A DNA stretch of 64,000 nucleotides from Posidonia oceanica (GCA_037176725.1 JAZBRS010000023.1:30375001-30439000), one strand, 5' to 3'; numbered from the stretch's first letter, positions 33,385-45,714 are shown. Notes: generated by a model from the sequence alone, not told the origin. Numbers and translations: made by a program.

Positions 33385-34912
33385 CCTGGCCCCAGCCTTG
33401 CAGAGCATCCTCTTCCATCCTACCCTTTGCACTCTTTCTTCCTTGTACATTTTCCTTGCATTCCAATCTCGTCCCTTGCATTCCCACATTCTCTGCATAT
33501 AGCCTTGCATTTTCTACCTCTTTCAGCATATTCCAAGCAAAAATCCAAAAAATCCTTATCAAAAATCATGCATTGCATCTGGCCCGATGATGAAATCGGA
33601 CGTGCTGCCTGCTTTGGAAGGAGTCTACCCTGCCTCACCTGACACTACTTAGGCGTCTTAGCTAGTGAGGGAGCCACCTTTCAAGTGAGAACAGGCGAAA
33701 CAACCAAACCCCTTAGGACTTGCACCTCCCGAGGGAGATAAAATGCTAGGGCGTGAGCAAATGTGAGCATAAAAGAGTATGTCTGAGCTTGGGCACAAGA
33801 GAAAAGCAAACAGAAGGCGAAGGCAGGAGCAGGCCCTAGAGATAGAGGCGTGTAGCATAACCCTGTCCCTCCGAACTGCTTCGGGGATGATCCATCACTT
33901 AGCACCCGGGAGCCCCAGATCCACTTCAAAACCCCAGCGCCCATTACCTCTATGCCTAGGATGGTAGAAGCTTGCAAAAAAAAAAGAAGAAGAAGAAGAA
34001 AAGGAAAAAGCAAAGCAAAAAAAGAAAAGAAAAGAAAAAGGAAAAGCAAGAAAAAAGAAAAGAAAAGAGAATGAGCAAAAATAAGAAGCAACTCCAAAAA
34101 GAAAAAAAAGCAAGCGACGCCATACCTTAGAGATAAGCAAAATTTGCGCCTAGGGAATCCACTAGCCATGCAAAGCCTTTAAACCCAACAAGGCCTAGCA
34201 AGCAGCTCCCCAGCTCCATCCAGGTGCCCACTGCCTCCAAGATAGGGATAAGGGAAACCTACATGCCTATGAGGGAGCCAAAATGATGCAAAAGAGTAGG
34301 TGTAGGTCCTCGGGAGTTTAGTCTAGAACCTGTCCTCACCACCCACCACCCCCGCACTGCAAATAACCCCTTCCTGAGCGCCACCAGCAAGTTAAGAGCT
34401 TGAGTAGAGTCCAGTGAGTCAGGGACCCCTCTATTCCTCTGTAGCAGGCACTAAGCACTCCATATGCTGAGGGCCACAGCATATAAGCAAAATCATGCAT
34501 ACACCTATAAGCATCTATTGTGAACCATACACATCTCTCTGCATACTAAGCATAAACCATGCATGCATGCATAGCATAAGTCCCTCTTTTTCTTCTATCC
34601 TTTCGCTCTGCAAAACTTGGCCCGGCGTTGAGGTAGTACTTCTATCCGGCATGCGCCGACCTTCTTCAAGCTGCACTGGTCCAGAACTCCGACCAACCAC
34701 TTGCCCCAGCAGAGCTGCCCCTAGTCTGAACATGCTTTATATCTGCACTCTAAACGCTATCTACTGAACTTGATAAAACTGCTGTGTTAATTTTGAAATG
34801 ATGCCCTTTACCTGCCAAGTGTTGCATGCTTATACCTGAACTGATGAACTACAACTCTGATTACAGGTACCCTAAGCCTTCTGCACAAGCAGCCTGCACT
34901 TACACTCCTGTA
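33385..34912 (+). other. Element A region between integrase and additional ORF
   Basis: This is non-coding as far as I can see. It includes GAGGGAGCCACC near 33,667 and an A-rich run at 33,970-34,110 (AAAAGAAAAG type). Much of it is matched on the other strand in D (59,160-60,541), including a polypyrimidine/polypurine run and a TAACAGGTACC or TTACAGGTACC site shortly before the additional ORF. The latter looks like a splice acceptor. Confidence 0.7.
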
Positions 34913-36123
34913 ATGGGCTAGCCAACTTTGGTCACTCCCATGCACTGTTCAGATGCCTTGCGAGAGTGGGTTGGCAAACTCACTGAAGCTGATCGTGAGA
35001 GGCTACGCACTTGGGGTATTTCCTCCAAGCTCCTGAAAGCAGCAGATGTTGAAGTGAGCCGGCATCTCCTCTGTGCTGCAGTAAGGTTCTGGAAGCCAGC
35101 TCACCACATCTTCCGCTTCGGCAGGACGGAGCTGACCCCTACACTTGAGGAGGTGCGCCGAATCTGCGGCTTCTCTGCAATTATGGGACCCCCAATCTTT
35201 ATAAGACGCGATGGATACACTGCGGTCCTGAGCCAGCTACTGGGCTCTCTGCAAATCGCGTCCAGCAAAAACTTATCTGCACTAGCGGGCCCACGCCCCT
35301 ACTCCGCCTAGAGTACTTTGATGCTGTTATGGAGAGGCGTGCTGAACTTGGAGACAAGCTGTGGCTCCAGGGATTCGTCGTCCGCTTCCTAGGCGAGCTG
35401 ATCTTCACGCATGGCAGGATGACGGTTCCAATTGAGATTGCCGATATTGTACTTGTAGTCGTGACCCGGCACATTGACCTGGCACCAGTCGTCCTCGCAG
35501 AAACGTACCGCGGGCTAGACTGCGTTGTGCACCACTGCCGCCAGTGCACCACTGCCGCGGGCTAGAGTGCTTGTGCAGATCTGGCTAGCTGCACACCTGG
35601 AGATGGACCTCCTGCGCCCTCAAAGGCATGCTATTGAAACATACTGCAGCAGTGGTCATGCAAGAACCATAAAGAGTGTGCCAGAAGAGTATCAGAAGCT
35701 ATCTGAGCTGACAGATGATGCAGTAACTTGGCAAATCATCCCATCTGCAGCAGAGCCCTTCACTGTGTTCTTCGATGCTCGCGATACGCGGCTCGTAGTG
35801 CTGCCAGGATTCACCGGGGGTGTGGAGTACCACCCTATCCGGGTTATGCGGCAGTTTGGCTACCGGCAGGGTGCATTCATTGATAGCACCGCGCCCAGAC
35901 TCATGCAGCCATACCCCTTCAGCACAACAGCTTCCATAATAGTGCTAGCAGACCTGATGTGGCACAGGGTCAAATCCACTGATATCGCAGCTGTGAACGG
36001 TTCGGGATGTACTTCTGAATACGTCTCTGAGGTGCAGGGACTCTGGCCCCTCAAGGAAATTCCTGCAGGCGCCCCCCAATTTTCTGACTCCTGCCCAGCA
36101 AAGAAGGCCTGGCATAACTAAGC
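34913..36123 (+). pseudogene. Element A additional ORF downstream of integrase (DUF7745 / plant-mobile-domain-like)
   Basis: This extra gene sits in sense orientation between integrase and the 3' LTR. Blocks RHLLCAAVRFWKPAHHIFRF, TELTPTLEEVRRICGF, RFLGELIF and GGVEYHPIRVMRQFGYRQGA recall the DUF7745 / plant mobile domain group, from memory and without a search. The start ATG 34913 matches D's ATG at 59093. TAG follows at 34919-34921 where D has Tyr. A frameshift near 35,243 and another near 35,550, within a short duplication of TGCACCACTGCCGC, break the frame. The last part (35,570-36,123) is open and ends in TAA. Additional ORFs of this kind are known from some plant LTR elements; their role is unknown. 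Confidence 0.75.
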
Positions 36124-38909
36124 ATAAATGCAGTTGCTTGCTTGTATAGCTTTTCTTGAATCAAGCTGTATCTTTTGGCCTATCAAAGGCGTGTAACCAG
36201 AGATTCACTCAATACAAAGACGTTTCACGCCATTTGTTTGTGTTGCATGCCTTGCCTGTCCGCATATCTATTCCTGTCAAAGTATTGCAAGACCTGCATC
36301 AAGCACCTCAGAGCATTAACCCATACAGACAACCTGAAGCAGCCCCGCAAAAAATCCAGAACAGTTCCCCCTGCAAGCATCATGCAATCAGCAACCTCGG
36401 CAGGAGAGTTGTAGCAAAGCCCCCTGCAGTCAACATGCACGCAAAGAACCCTGCTGATCCATGCACTGCCACTACCACTTGCCCAGTTTGCTTTGGGCTG
36501 GCACCCCTAACTGCTCGCTTGGCAAACGCGTTAGTTTTGTCTGCATTTTCTTTTGTTTTGGTACTAGGGGCGCCTCGGCTGTCCCGTGGTATCATCCCTG
36601 ATACCAGGGGCATCTTTTCAGCTGCCCTCTGGTATCGCTTTCCCTTTTTCCTTTCTTGCTTACTCCCTCAGGCGAGGACAAGCTCTTCTCAGACCCCGTA
36701 TGCTCGGAGTCCTGCCCTGTATCCTCGTGCGAGGATCAACCCTTGCATGGCTTCACTCCGTGCAGACGATGCCCACGCTTGCCTGCCTCCTTTCCCTTCC
36801 TGCTTATCCTCATGCGAGGATAAGTCTTTTGTCTTTCTTGCTTGTCCTCATGCGAGGACAAGCCTTTTTCCGTTTTGCGTGGCTCCGCTTCGTACGGACG
36901 GGGTCCCACGCGCTTGCTTCCCTGGGCAGGGACAAGCTTCTTTCTTCCTCTCCTGCTTATTCTTGTGCGAGGATAAGCCTTTTTTCTTTTCTACGTGACT
37001 TCCCTCCGTGCGAACGGGGTCCCGCGTGCTTGCTTCCTCGGGCGAGGACAAGCTTCTTTCTTCTGCCCCTCCTGCCTTTCCTCGTGCGAGGATAAGTCTT
37101 TTTCCTTTTCTACGTGACTTCCCTCCGTGCGGACGGGGTCCCGCGCGCTTGCTTCCCCAGGCGGGGACAAGCTTCTTTCTTCGGCCTCTCCTGCTTGTCC
37201 TCGTGCGAGGATAAGTCTTTTTCCTTTTCTGCGTGACTTCCCTCCGTGTGGACGGGGTCCCGTGCGCTTGCTTCCCCAGGTGGGGACAAGCTTCTTTCTT
37301 CTGCCTCTCCTGCTTATCCTCGTGCGAGGATAAGCCCTTTTTCTTTTCTGCATGACTTCCCTCCATGCGGACGGGGTCCCGTGTGCTTCCTTCCTCAGGC
37401 GAGGACAAGCTTCTTTCTTCTGTCCCTCCTGCTTGCTTCCTCAGGCGAGGACAAGCCCTTTTCCCTTTTTGCTTGCTTCCTTGGGCGAGGACAAGCTTTG
37501 CGCAGCTCTACGCGGATGGAGTTTTCCTGTTCCTTGGGTGAGGATCAGGCCCGCTTACTCCTCGGCCAAGGATAAGCGTATGCGCGCCCTTGCTTGCTCC
37601 TCAGGCGAGGACAAGTTCTTCTCGGACTCCGTATGCTCGGTGTCCTGCCCTGTATCCTCGTGCAAGGATCAGCCCTTGCGTGGCTTCGCTCCGTGCGGAC
37701 GATGCCCACGCTTGCCCTCCCCCTTTCCCTTCCTGCTTATCCTCATGCAAGGATAAGTCTTTTGTCTTTCTTGCTTGTCCTCATGCGAGGACAAGCCCTT
37801 TTTCGTTTTGCGTGACTCCGCTCTGTGTGGACGGGGTCCCACGTGCTTGCTTCCTCGGACGAGGACAAGCTTCTTTCTTCTGCCCCTCCTGCTTGTCCTC
37901 GTGCGAGGATAAGCCTTTTTCTTTTTTGCGTGACTTCCCTCCGTGCGGACGGGGTCTCGCGCGCTTGCTTCCTCGGGCGAGGACAAGCTTCTTTCTTCTG
38001 CCTCTTCTGCTTGTCCTCGTGCGAGGATAAGCCCTTTCCCTTTTCTGCGTGACTTCCCTCTATGCAGACGGGGTCCCGCGTGCTTGCTTCCTCGAGCGAG
38101 GACAAGCTTCTTTCTTCTTTCCCTCCTGCTCGTTTCCCTGGCCGGGGACGAGCCCCCTGTTTGTCCCTCGGGGCTCGGGTCAGACTGCTGCTTGTTTCCT
38201 CGGGTGAGGACAAGGCCCCCCTTTGGATTCCGTCCGTGCGGAATCCCCCGCTTGCTTCCTCGGGCGAGGACAAGCTCTTCTTGGACCCTGTATGCTCGGA
38301 GTCCTACCTTGTATCCTCGTGCGAGGATCAGCCCTTGCGTGGCCTCGTTCCGTGCGGACGATGCCCACACTTGCCAACCCCCTTTCTTTTCTTGCTTGCT
38401 TCCTCAGGCGAGGACAAGCTACTCCTGTTCCCTGTGGGCTGGCAGCCCCAACTGCTCGATCGATAGCCGTCCAATTGTCTCCCTCTCTGCTTGCTGGGCT
38501 AGCAGCCCTAACTGCTCGGATGCCAAGCCCATCAATCTTGTCAAGCATTTCTTCTGTGAGGTCGGACTAACCCCCGAACTCACGCATTACACTGCAGCTT
38601 TATTTGCATCTCTTCTGCATCAGCATCGTATTCTTGCACTAACAGCATTGCATGGTAAATAATTGCATCAGCATACATTACATCTGCACTAACATCTAAC
38701 ATAACCTCTGCACTAATTCCTACATTAGCATGCATCGCATTGCACGCATGGCATCAGCATCTGCATCTGCATTGTGGCTTTGGGTCATGTCTTCTGGTGC
38801 ATCCACCGGGTGAATGACTCATGCCTACAGTCATTTGCACTCTCGCCGGTGTCAGGTAGGGTGTCTTGTCTACCCTGAGCAGCGGTCTCGCTCCGCTTGA
38901 CCTCGATCA
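36124..38909 (+). other. Element A 3' region between additional ORF and PPT
   Basis: This is non-coding. It contains a hairpin pair with GATACCAGGGG (36,577-36,636), the 119-bp array (36,660-38,420), scattered GGGCTRGCAGCCCYAACTGC remnants (36,496, 38,446 and 38,505) related to the 51-bp units of C and D, and an AT-richer stretch 38,560-38,770 without clear features. It ends in the PPT-proximal segment shared with C, D and F. Confidence 0.75.
36660..38420 (+). repeat. 119-bp tandem array with higher-order structure (element A 3' region)
   Basis: ACGGGGTCCC recurs at 36898, 37014, 37133, 37252 and 37371, and again at 37831, 37949 and 38068, which gives a 119-bp period. Each unit has two short stem-loops: CTTATCCTCG with CGAGGATAAG across two bases, and CCTCG-GG-CGAGG. 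A different block (ending in TCAGCCCTTGCGTGGC) starts near 36,670, 37,605 and 38,265 and frames the 119-bp runs. Long frames on both strands are repeat by-products. Confidence 0.88.
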
Positions 38910-38921
38910 GGGAGGGCCACC
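38910..38921 (+). other. Polypurine tract of element A
   Basis: GGGAGGGCCACC lies directly before the 3' LTR start. It has the same position and similar purine content as the minus-strand tracts of C, D and F, with two pyrimidine changes. Confidence 0.82.
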
Positions 38922-41900
38922 CGTAGACACCCCATTCTGACAGCCTGGAAGTTGGTAGTTCTCTTTTGCAGGCTTGTGTGGTCTTTGGATTGGCATTCCC
39001 TTTTCTAACCCATTTCCTAGCCCATTTCCAAACCCAAAACATTGCCCAAAATCCTAGAAGCCTTTACCAAGCCTTCTTGCAATTTTTTCAACACTTCTAC
39101 GCCCAAACCTAAGCCCATTTGCAGCATATGCCACCAGAGTGTGTTGGACGCTGGAATAGGCAGCGTCCAACGTTGGACGTGGCCTATGCTAGCGTCCAAT
39201 GTTGGACGTGCTCTAGTCTGGCGTCCAACGTTGGACGCCCTCTGGTCTGGCGTCCAATGACTCGAGTACAGCAGCGGCAGCTCTGCCCCCTTCGGCTCAC
39301 CGGCCGTCCACCCCACCGCCTCCCCACACTTACTACCCATCCCTTCCTTCGCTCCACACCATCCACTACCTTCTAAGCCTCACTTACTACCCATCTCCTC
39401 CTTATCAGCCCAAAACAAGCTCTCATACACCTCACTGATAGGCCTGACTTTCGCCAGCCGTGTCAACCACCGCCTCGCCTCCGCCGCCCTCCTGCCAATG
39501 CCCACGCCCTCCTCTGACATCCCACATGGCCTCTACACTCTCACCCGCACCTGCCAGCACCTGCCAAGCCCAGAATTTGGCCTGCAAATCCTCTGCCAAG
39601 CTCAAGAACCCATGCAGCATTTGCACAAAACCGAGACTTCAAGCCATTGCCACTCTCACCTCACGAAGCCTACGAGAGAATTTCCACTTCCGAGAGCAAG
39701 AAGGCACTCCCATCTTCGTCTGCAACCAGCTGCAAGCTCCTCCAACGCTCTGAGCTGCTTAGGAGACCTCGCCAAACCTGCTGCCGTGCACACACCTGCA
39801 ACTCCGGTGAACTTCGTCGACCCGACGTTCCAAGGCTTCCAGAGGTTAGTTCTCTACCCCCTGTAGTCGTGCGTGCATGGTAGTACGTGTCTATACCTTT
39901 ATTACAAGTTTTTACTTCCTTTTGGATGTGATTCACATCCAAGAGGAAGTTCAGAGTGTTGGACGCACCAACTGGTGCGTCCAACGTTGGACGCGGCATA
40001 GGCCGGCGTCCAACGGCTTGCTTTGCTCTGCCCTTGTTTAAATGCTTTTCATGCCTTTTTCTTGCATGCCTGTTTGCAAACATATGCTATTTGCCTCCTT
40101 TTAAGGCTCTCTGATGATATACCATGCTTATCAATTTGTTCCATGCGTGTTTGAATGCTTTTTGCATGCTTAATGAACAGTCTGTCTTCTGCCTTTGTTG
40201 GACGCTAGAGTGAATTGCGTCCAACGTTGGACGCTGGTTCACCTAGCGTCCAACGCCTCTGCTTGCTTTGCTTTCCTGCCATGCCTACCTCATGCATATT
40301 TTGAGTATTATTTTGTGATCCATGCCTACTTAGAGATGCCTGGCCCCTATGGCAATCATGTTTAGGTTTGTTAGGATTTTTCTAAGTTGTCTACTCCTTT
40401 TTGCAAGTCTTAAGCTTTCTCCTCTTATGCATACCTTCTTTTATCTTGCCTCCTTGTATTAAATGCTTGCCATGTTTGCTGTGCATGCTCCTGTTAGTTC
40501 CCTACATGCCTTTAAAGTGTTTGCATGCATCTAGGTGGGGTAGAGCTGAGCTCCCCCTTTAGAACAGGTGAGTCTGCATGTTTGGGTCGTTGGACGCCAG
40601 AGCCTTCAGCGTCCAACGTTGGACGCTGCTGGCTCTAGCGTCCAACGTCCTGGCCTCTCATGCACTTGTTTAAAGCTTGCATACCTCTCTGATCTTGCTT
40701 ATTTGCTTGCTTCCTGTGTTCTTATGCATGTTTAGCTCCAGTAGCATCTGTTCTTTTATTTCAGTTAATTTATTTGCTTGTTTACGCATGCTTTTTGTGT
40801 GTTGTGCCTCCCAGAGCGTTGTACGTTGCTGGTGTTGGCGTCCAATGTTGGACGCCGACCTAGCCCGCGTCCAACGCCCTTGTTGTGCCTCTGGCCTGGC
40901 ACTCAGCACAGGTAAGGTCTGATTTATTTTTTTTATGCCTCGTTTGCTTGCTTGCTCCATGCTCAACCCTAGTGGCCCAAATGCATGATCCCAACTCTCC
41001 TCTATCACTTGTATGCATCTTTTCTCCCCTCTGCCTTCTGTTCTTGTTGGACGCCATCCTCTCTGGCGTCTAACGTTGGACGCCCAGCCTACAGGCGTCC
41101 AACAACCTGCATGCTTGGATCTTTAATTTTGGCATGCTCCTTGCTCTGATTCCTCTTCTATCTTTCTGTTAGGATAGATCTGCATGTCTAGCACCCATTT
41201 AGCTGCACATTTGCATTAGTACTGCATTCATATAGTAAGATTGCATTGTTTTTAAAAAATATGCATGCTGTCTGTCTGCAGCAGGTGTTGGACGCCAGCA
41301 ATACGAGCGTCCAACGTTGGATGCTGGTGTTGCCAGCGTCCAACGCTTGCAGATGGCTGACAGCCATTTTAAAGCGCAGATTTCGTTTCGTTCACCGTTT
41401 CTCGCGTTTTGTCGCTTCTTTGGCTTGCTGCAACCCCAATGCTTGTTACCCACCCCTTTGTTTTGATTTTGCACCCCGCTTTGCCTTGTTTTGTGCACTT
41501 TACCTTGTTTTCCGTGTTTTGCATCGCTTTTCCGCTCCTTTGCATTATTTTCTGCACCCCTTCGCATTGCTTTCTGTCCTTTGCATTGTTTCCCGCGCCT
41601 CGCATGGTTTTCCGCATTTTTGCACCGTTCTCTGCACCTGCTTTGTTTTATCGCTTGCATGTCGCCTGCATTGCTTGGTTTTCCTGCAGTTTTGCTCTCT
41701 CATTTGCATCTGCATATAGGGCCGTGATGCTTACTGCTTAGGAGTTCTCGCAAACCAAGGTCTGCCCAATTCGAAACACTAGCAACGTGGCTGAGCATTT
41801 AGATAGCACATTTATTTCCAATGCATAGTAGGTATGCATTTAAGGCATTTAGGCATTAGGCTAGCAATTCCCTGCATAAGCGTGAGATTGCCTAAGAAAG

Positions 41901-42305
41901 ACCGACTCTCGGACGTATCGGGGGTGCCTAACACCTTCCCCGTGCGTAACAGGAGTCCTTGCCCTTTCTCTTGGCTCGCATCGACCTTTTTCCTTTATCC
42001 TAGGCTTGAGTAATAGCATAGCATAGTAGCATAGCATAGCTTAGCTTAGCATAATATCTCTTTGCCCCTCCTTGCATCCGGTTCAGCATGTCTTTTCATG
42101 CTTTACCCCTTAGTTTTCCTTGTCTTCCAATTCAATAGACCCGGTGGCGACTCCGAATTGTCTTATCATTTCTCTTCTTTTCTTTTGCCAGCGTTTCCGA
42201 GTCGAATTCTTCCCTTGGATCCAGCCGCATATAGTGAGCCTATTTTGATCGGTGCACACAAGCTTTGGTAATGTGCATGGACGATCTGAATTCAGGATTA
42301 CTACA
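38922..42305 (+). mobile_element. Element A 3' LTR (3384 bp)
   Basis: The LTR starts CGTAGACACCCCATTC, probably TGTAGACACC with a first-base T-to-C change, and ends GGATTACTACA at 42305, the same terminus as B, C and G. The U5-like end keeps the GGGGTGCCTAACACCTTCCCC block (41896-41955) and a decayed version of the 30-bp array (41,380-41,700). Most of the rest is filled by the paired 29-bp hairpins. A's 5' LTR lies outside the window. Confidence 0.88.
39143..41344 (+). repeat. Seven clusters of 28-29-bp hairpin units in LTR A
   Basis: Each unit reads GTTGGACGC, 10-12 variable bases, then GCGTCCAAC, so it forms an 8-11-bp stem. Units stand head to tail. There are four units at 39143-39258 and pairs at 39958-40014, 40197-40254, 40589-40646, 40818-40875, 41046-41103 and 41287-41344. 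Start-to-start spacing is 815, 239, 392, 229, 228 and 241 bp. Where two units meet they form the palindrome GCGTCCAACGTTGGACGC. Confidence 0.92.
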
Positions 42306-43440
42306 GTGGCAAGCTCCAGTCCAGCCGGCACTGCACCAAGTGCCCGAGCCAGCACTATACCAAGAGCCAGTAGCTGCACATGTGCTAAGAATACAGCAAG
42401 CTCAACCAATGTTGAGGCATCAACCTCTGACACGCCCGAGCAAGCCAATAAAATATACATAGGAGGTTAAGACACCACTCTCGCAAGGTAGTCGAAATAT
42501 GTGGGGCATTTTCAAGAAAGACAAACCATTGCCAATGCCTGTGCCCGCACCAGAGCTAATGCCAGAGCCAGCACACGAGCTAGAGCAAGAACCATTGCTA
42601 ATGCCTGTGCCTGCGCCAGAGCCAATGTCAGAGCCCGCACCCATGCTAGAGCAAGAATCACTGTTAATGCCTGTGCTCTTGCCAGAGCCAATGCCAGAGC
42701 CCGCACGCATGCTAGAGCAAGAATCACTGCCAATGCCCGTGCCAGAGCCAGAGCCAATGCCAGAGCCCGCACCCGTGCTAGAGCAAGAATCACTGCCAAT
42801 GCCCGTGCCCGTGCCAGAGCCTACACCCATGCTAGAGCAAGAATCACTGCCAATGCCCATGTCTGCGCCAAAGCCAATGCCAGAGCCTGCACCCATGCTA
42901 GAGCAAGAATCACTGTCAATACCCGTGCCAGAGCCAGCACCCGTGCTAGAGCAAAAATCACTGCCAAAGCCCGTGTCAAAACCAGAGCCAGCACCCATGC
43001 TAAAGCAAAAATCAATGCCAAAGCCCAAGAGCCCATGCCAATGCGAGAAATGATGTCAGTGCCACCAAGAGCATCTAACCCAGATGTTGTGACAGCAGAG
43101 CTAGGGGCAGAGAATGAGCTTACTGTGCTTTCCTACATAAAGGAACTGTTGCCTCATCCATCTAGGCCTCCGAACATATTAGTTTGTGGAAAGTCTATCC
43201 CTACAGTGAAGAGGTGCCCATGGAAGTCCATCAAGCACACGCCAAAGAAGCGGATTCCATGCATTAGCGGGGTTAACCATGCTCGCAAGCCAAAGTTCAG
43301 AAGAATACAGCTTGTGACATAAGGGGCAGAGCACTATGCTCATCCATCAGGCTACCCTCCTCTCTCAAGACGAGGCACAGATTTCGTGTTTGACACTGGT
43401 TAGGGAGCTGGAAGCGAGAGGCCTCTACTGATGGAGGCTA
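42306..43440 (+). pseudogene. Element E coding remnant with Pro/Glu-rich repeats, unrecognised
   Basis: This is the flank of element A. A frame with MWGIFKKDKPLPMP starts at 42499 and runs through a 22-residue Pro/Glu/Met repeat to 43053. A second frame (to 43322) contains ELLPHPSRPPNILVCGK and PWKSIKHTPKKRIPCISG. I do not recognise the protein. It is followed, in the same orientation, by an integrase scrap, so it is probably the gag/protease side of a decayed Tat-like element that lost RT. Confidence 0.5.
42530..43020 (+). repeat. 66-bp in-frame coding minisatellite
   Basis: GCTAGAGC recurs at 42579, 42645, 42711, 42777, 42831, 42897, 42945 and 42999 (the last with one change), so the spacing is 66, 66, 66, 54, 66, 48 and 54 bp. 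All spacings are multiples of six. The unit reads roughly LPMPVPEPEPMPEPAPVLEQ. Confidence 0.88.
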
Positions 43441-43589
43441 CACTAGGGGCATCCCCCCTAGTTATTGTAAATAGAATTCATCTTTATTTTCCTGTTTTCC
43501 TTTTATCTTGTTTGAGCATGAAAAATACATAAATAAAACACATCCCTCCACGTAATAAAAGTGTAAACTTAATGAGATAGGATTTTCCT

Positions 43590-43746
43590 TCCACGCAAGC
43601 ATGGGAAGGTAAGACCAAATTTGGAAGGACCATACTTGGTGGTTGTGGCATATCTGGGCAATGTCTATTGTTTGGCCAGAAAAGATGGCACTAGGCTTGA
43701 ATATCCCTAGAATGCGCTGCACTTCAAACGGTACTACCCTTGACAT
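43590..43746 (+). pseudogene. int: Element E integrase C-terminal fragment
   Basis: The frame reads EGPYLVVVAYLGNVYCLARK, then DGTRLEYP, a TAG, then NALHFKRYYP and a stop. GPY with a closing RYYP is the C-terminal module of Ty3/gypsy integrases. D and A end similarly (GPF ... YLKKYYQ). Only this end of pol is left here. Confidence 0.75.
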
Positions 43747-45050
43747 GTACACTGAGCCACTAGATTGCTCGTGTTTGTAGACCTATTGTTTCCAAAGCCT
43801 AAGAATCATACCTTAGCCTCACCTCACAAACACCTTGTAGGAGAGGGAGGGGAAATGGTCCAACACTAAGATAGAGGCAAATCATAAGAAACCCCCTCCC
43901 AATTCATGAACAACAAGTCCAAACACATCCCTTGAGTCAGACACACTACCCTAGCACAAATGGGTAGGTGTTTAAGGCCAAACTTAGAAGCGCAGAAAAG
44001 AGGGGAGTGTACCAAATAGAAGAGTGTTTCAGTCCATCAATGAATGAATATCTGTTGGCCAAGCACTCAAAGGGGTGAGATTACTGATGCTTGCCAAAAT
44101 ACCTAAGAAAAAAGAGGTAAAAAGAAGACAGCAAAGAAGCTGTCCATGTGCAAGAAAAGAAAGAGAATGGAAAGGAAGGCAGCAAAGAAGCTGTCCAAAG
44201 AGTCAAAATTGAAAGTTGAAAATTACCATGTGTAGTAGGAATCAACCTTGAACTAGGAGGGGTATAGGCTTCAAATCTTTAGCTAAAATCGTAGGATAGG
44301 ACATTAACCCTCCTTCACCACACCCTACACTACACACTTAGAGGCAAGGGGGCAGAAACCTAGGTCTAGGGGCAGTTAGGCGCCAAAGCAAGCCTGAAGT
44401 ATCTTTAGGCTCCAAGATGCACAAGGGACTCAATCATCAAGGTTTTCCAACCATGAGGTCTCCTATTTCCCAACTCCATGGAAGATTCTTCTACTCCTAA
44501 AAATCCAAAAAAATGTGAAAAACCAAAAATCCAAAAAAATGAGAAAACCAAAAATCCAAAAAATGAGATAAACCAAAAAATCCAAAACAAAATGAGAAAA
44601 CCAAAAATCAAAAAAAAAATGAGAAAAACCAAAAATCCAAAAAATGAGAAAACGCAAAAGATCAAAAATCCAAAAAATATATATATAGAAAATAGGATAA
44701 AATCTACCCAACTAACATCACCTCATGAAACTGATAACTAGATCGCCTATGATGCAAAAAAAAAGAAATCTAGGAATTCTTACGACTCCGCGTCTTACTT
44801 GACCCCTCCTATTCAGGACGGTCACTTGGTATTCGCCTATGAGCCAATGCTGGGATCTCGAGAAGAGACAGTCCCTCATCAGGCATGCCATCTTTAGACA
44901 ACAAAGTTGAGGCCAAAGCTTGTTATCCAAAACCTAATTTTCGTTTGTTTATTTCATGTTATTTCTTTATGCTTATTTTGGACTAAGGGCAAGGGGCACC
45001 CTAGATGGCCTAACAAGTTTTGTTGAGTTTCTTTGCAGGAAGTCACTGAC
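43747..45050 (+). other. Element E post-integrase region
   Basis: This is non-coding, about 1.3 kb. It holds duplicated GGCAGCAAAGAAGCTGTCC-type segments (44,130-44,200) and the 24-bp A-rich array at 44,497-44,680. No gene is visible. Confidence 0.65.
44497..44680 (+). repeat. About 24-bp A-rich array (CCAAAAATCCAAAAAATGAG units)
   Basis: Seven or so degenerate units form the array, ending in a short ATATATATA run. Frames of up to 87 codons on either strand (Lys/Asn-rich or Phe/Ile-rich) reflect base composition only. Confidence 0.85.
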
Positions 45051-45054
45051 ATAT

Positions 45055-45111
45055 GTTGGACACTACAAATCAATGCGCCTTACATTGGACGCTACAAATC
45101 AAGCGTTCAAC
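45055..45111 (+). repeat. Pair of 29-bp hairpin units in the E 3' region
   Basis: GTTGGACAC..GCGCCTTAC and ATTGGACGC..GCGTTCAAC units stand head to tail, the same design as in LTR A. The inverted partner is at 49766-49814, partly cut by LTR F. Confidence 0.75.
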
Positions 45112-45199
45112 GCTCCAGAGCAGAGTTTAAAAAAAAAAAAAAAAAAAGGGGCAATCCCTGGAGCACAACCGGGTAAACAAAGCCAACACTATTTGAGAA

Positions 45200-45700
45200 C
45201 GAGTCTTTCAAGTTCGACCCCATCGGGCAATCCGCCTGGCTGAGTCTTCCAATTCGACCCCCTCAGGCAATCCCCCTAGCTAAGTCTTCAAATTCAACCC
45301 CCTCGGGCAATCCCCCTGGTAGTGCCTTTCCAATTCGACCCCCTCAGGCAATCCCCCTGGCATAGTCTTCAAATTCGACCCCCTCGGGCAATCCCCCTGG
45401 CTAAGGCTTTCAATTCGACCCCCTCGGGCAATCCCCTTGGCAATGTCTTTTAGTTTGACCCCCTCGGGCAACCCCCTTAGCTGTGTCTTTTAGTTTGACC
45501 CACTCGGGCAATCCCCCAGGCCGTGTGTTTCAGTTCGACCCCCTTGGGCAACCCCCTAGGCAATGTCTTTTAAATCTCCTATTCGATCCCCTCGGGCAAT
45601 CACCCTGGCTGTGTCTTTCAGATCGACCCCCTTGGGCAACCCCATTGGCCATGTCTTCTAAAATCTCCTTGTTCGCAATCCCTGGAGCACAACTGGGTTA
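45200..45700 (+). repeat. About 40-bp tandem array, left arm
   Basis: Around twelve units have the core TTCGACCCCCTCGGGCAATC and a variable GTCTTTYA spacer. It is the inverted counterpart of the array at 48,945-49,690. Confidence 0.88.
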
Positions 45701-45714
45701 ACAAAGCAAACGGT

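Noticed and set aside
34495..34767. Short + frame of 90 codons upstream of the additional ORF
   Set aside because: There is no counterpart in the collinear region of D and no domain.
36848..38370. Long open frames on both strands (up to 239 codons)
   Set aside because: They follow the 119-bp array, are equally open in opposite directions and have no domain.
42306..42330. GTGGCAAGCTCC right after LTR A, which could be read as a PBS making 38922-42305 a 5' LTR
   Set aside because: It does not match TGGCGACTC well, and a PPT and a complete 3' region of element A precede the LTR, so it is A's 3' LTR followed by target sequence.
44405..44741. Lys/Asn-rich and Phe/Ile-rich frames of about 85 codons
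   Set aside because: They cover the 24-bp A-rich repeat and reflect base composition.
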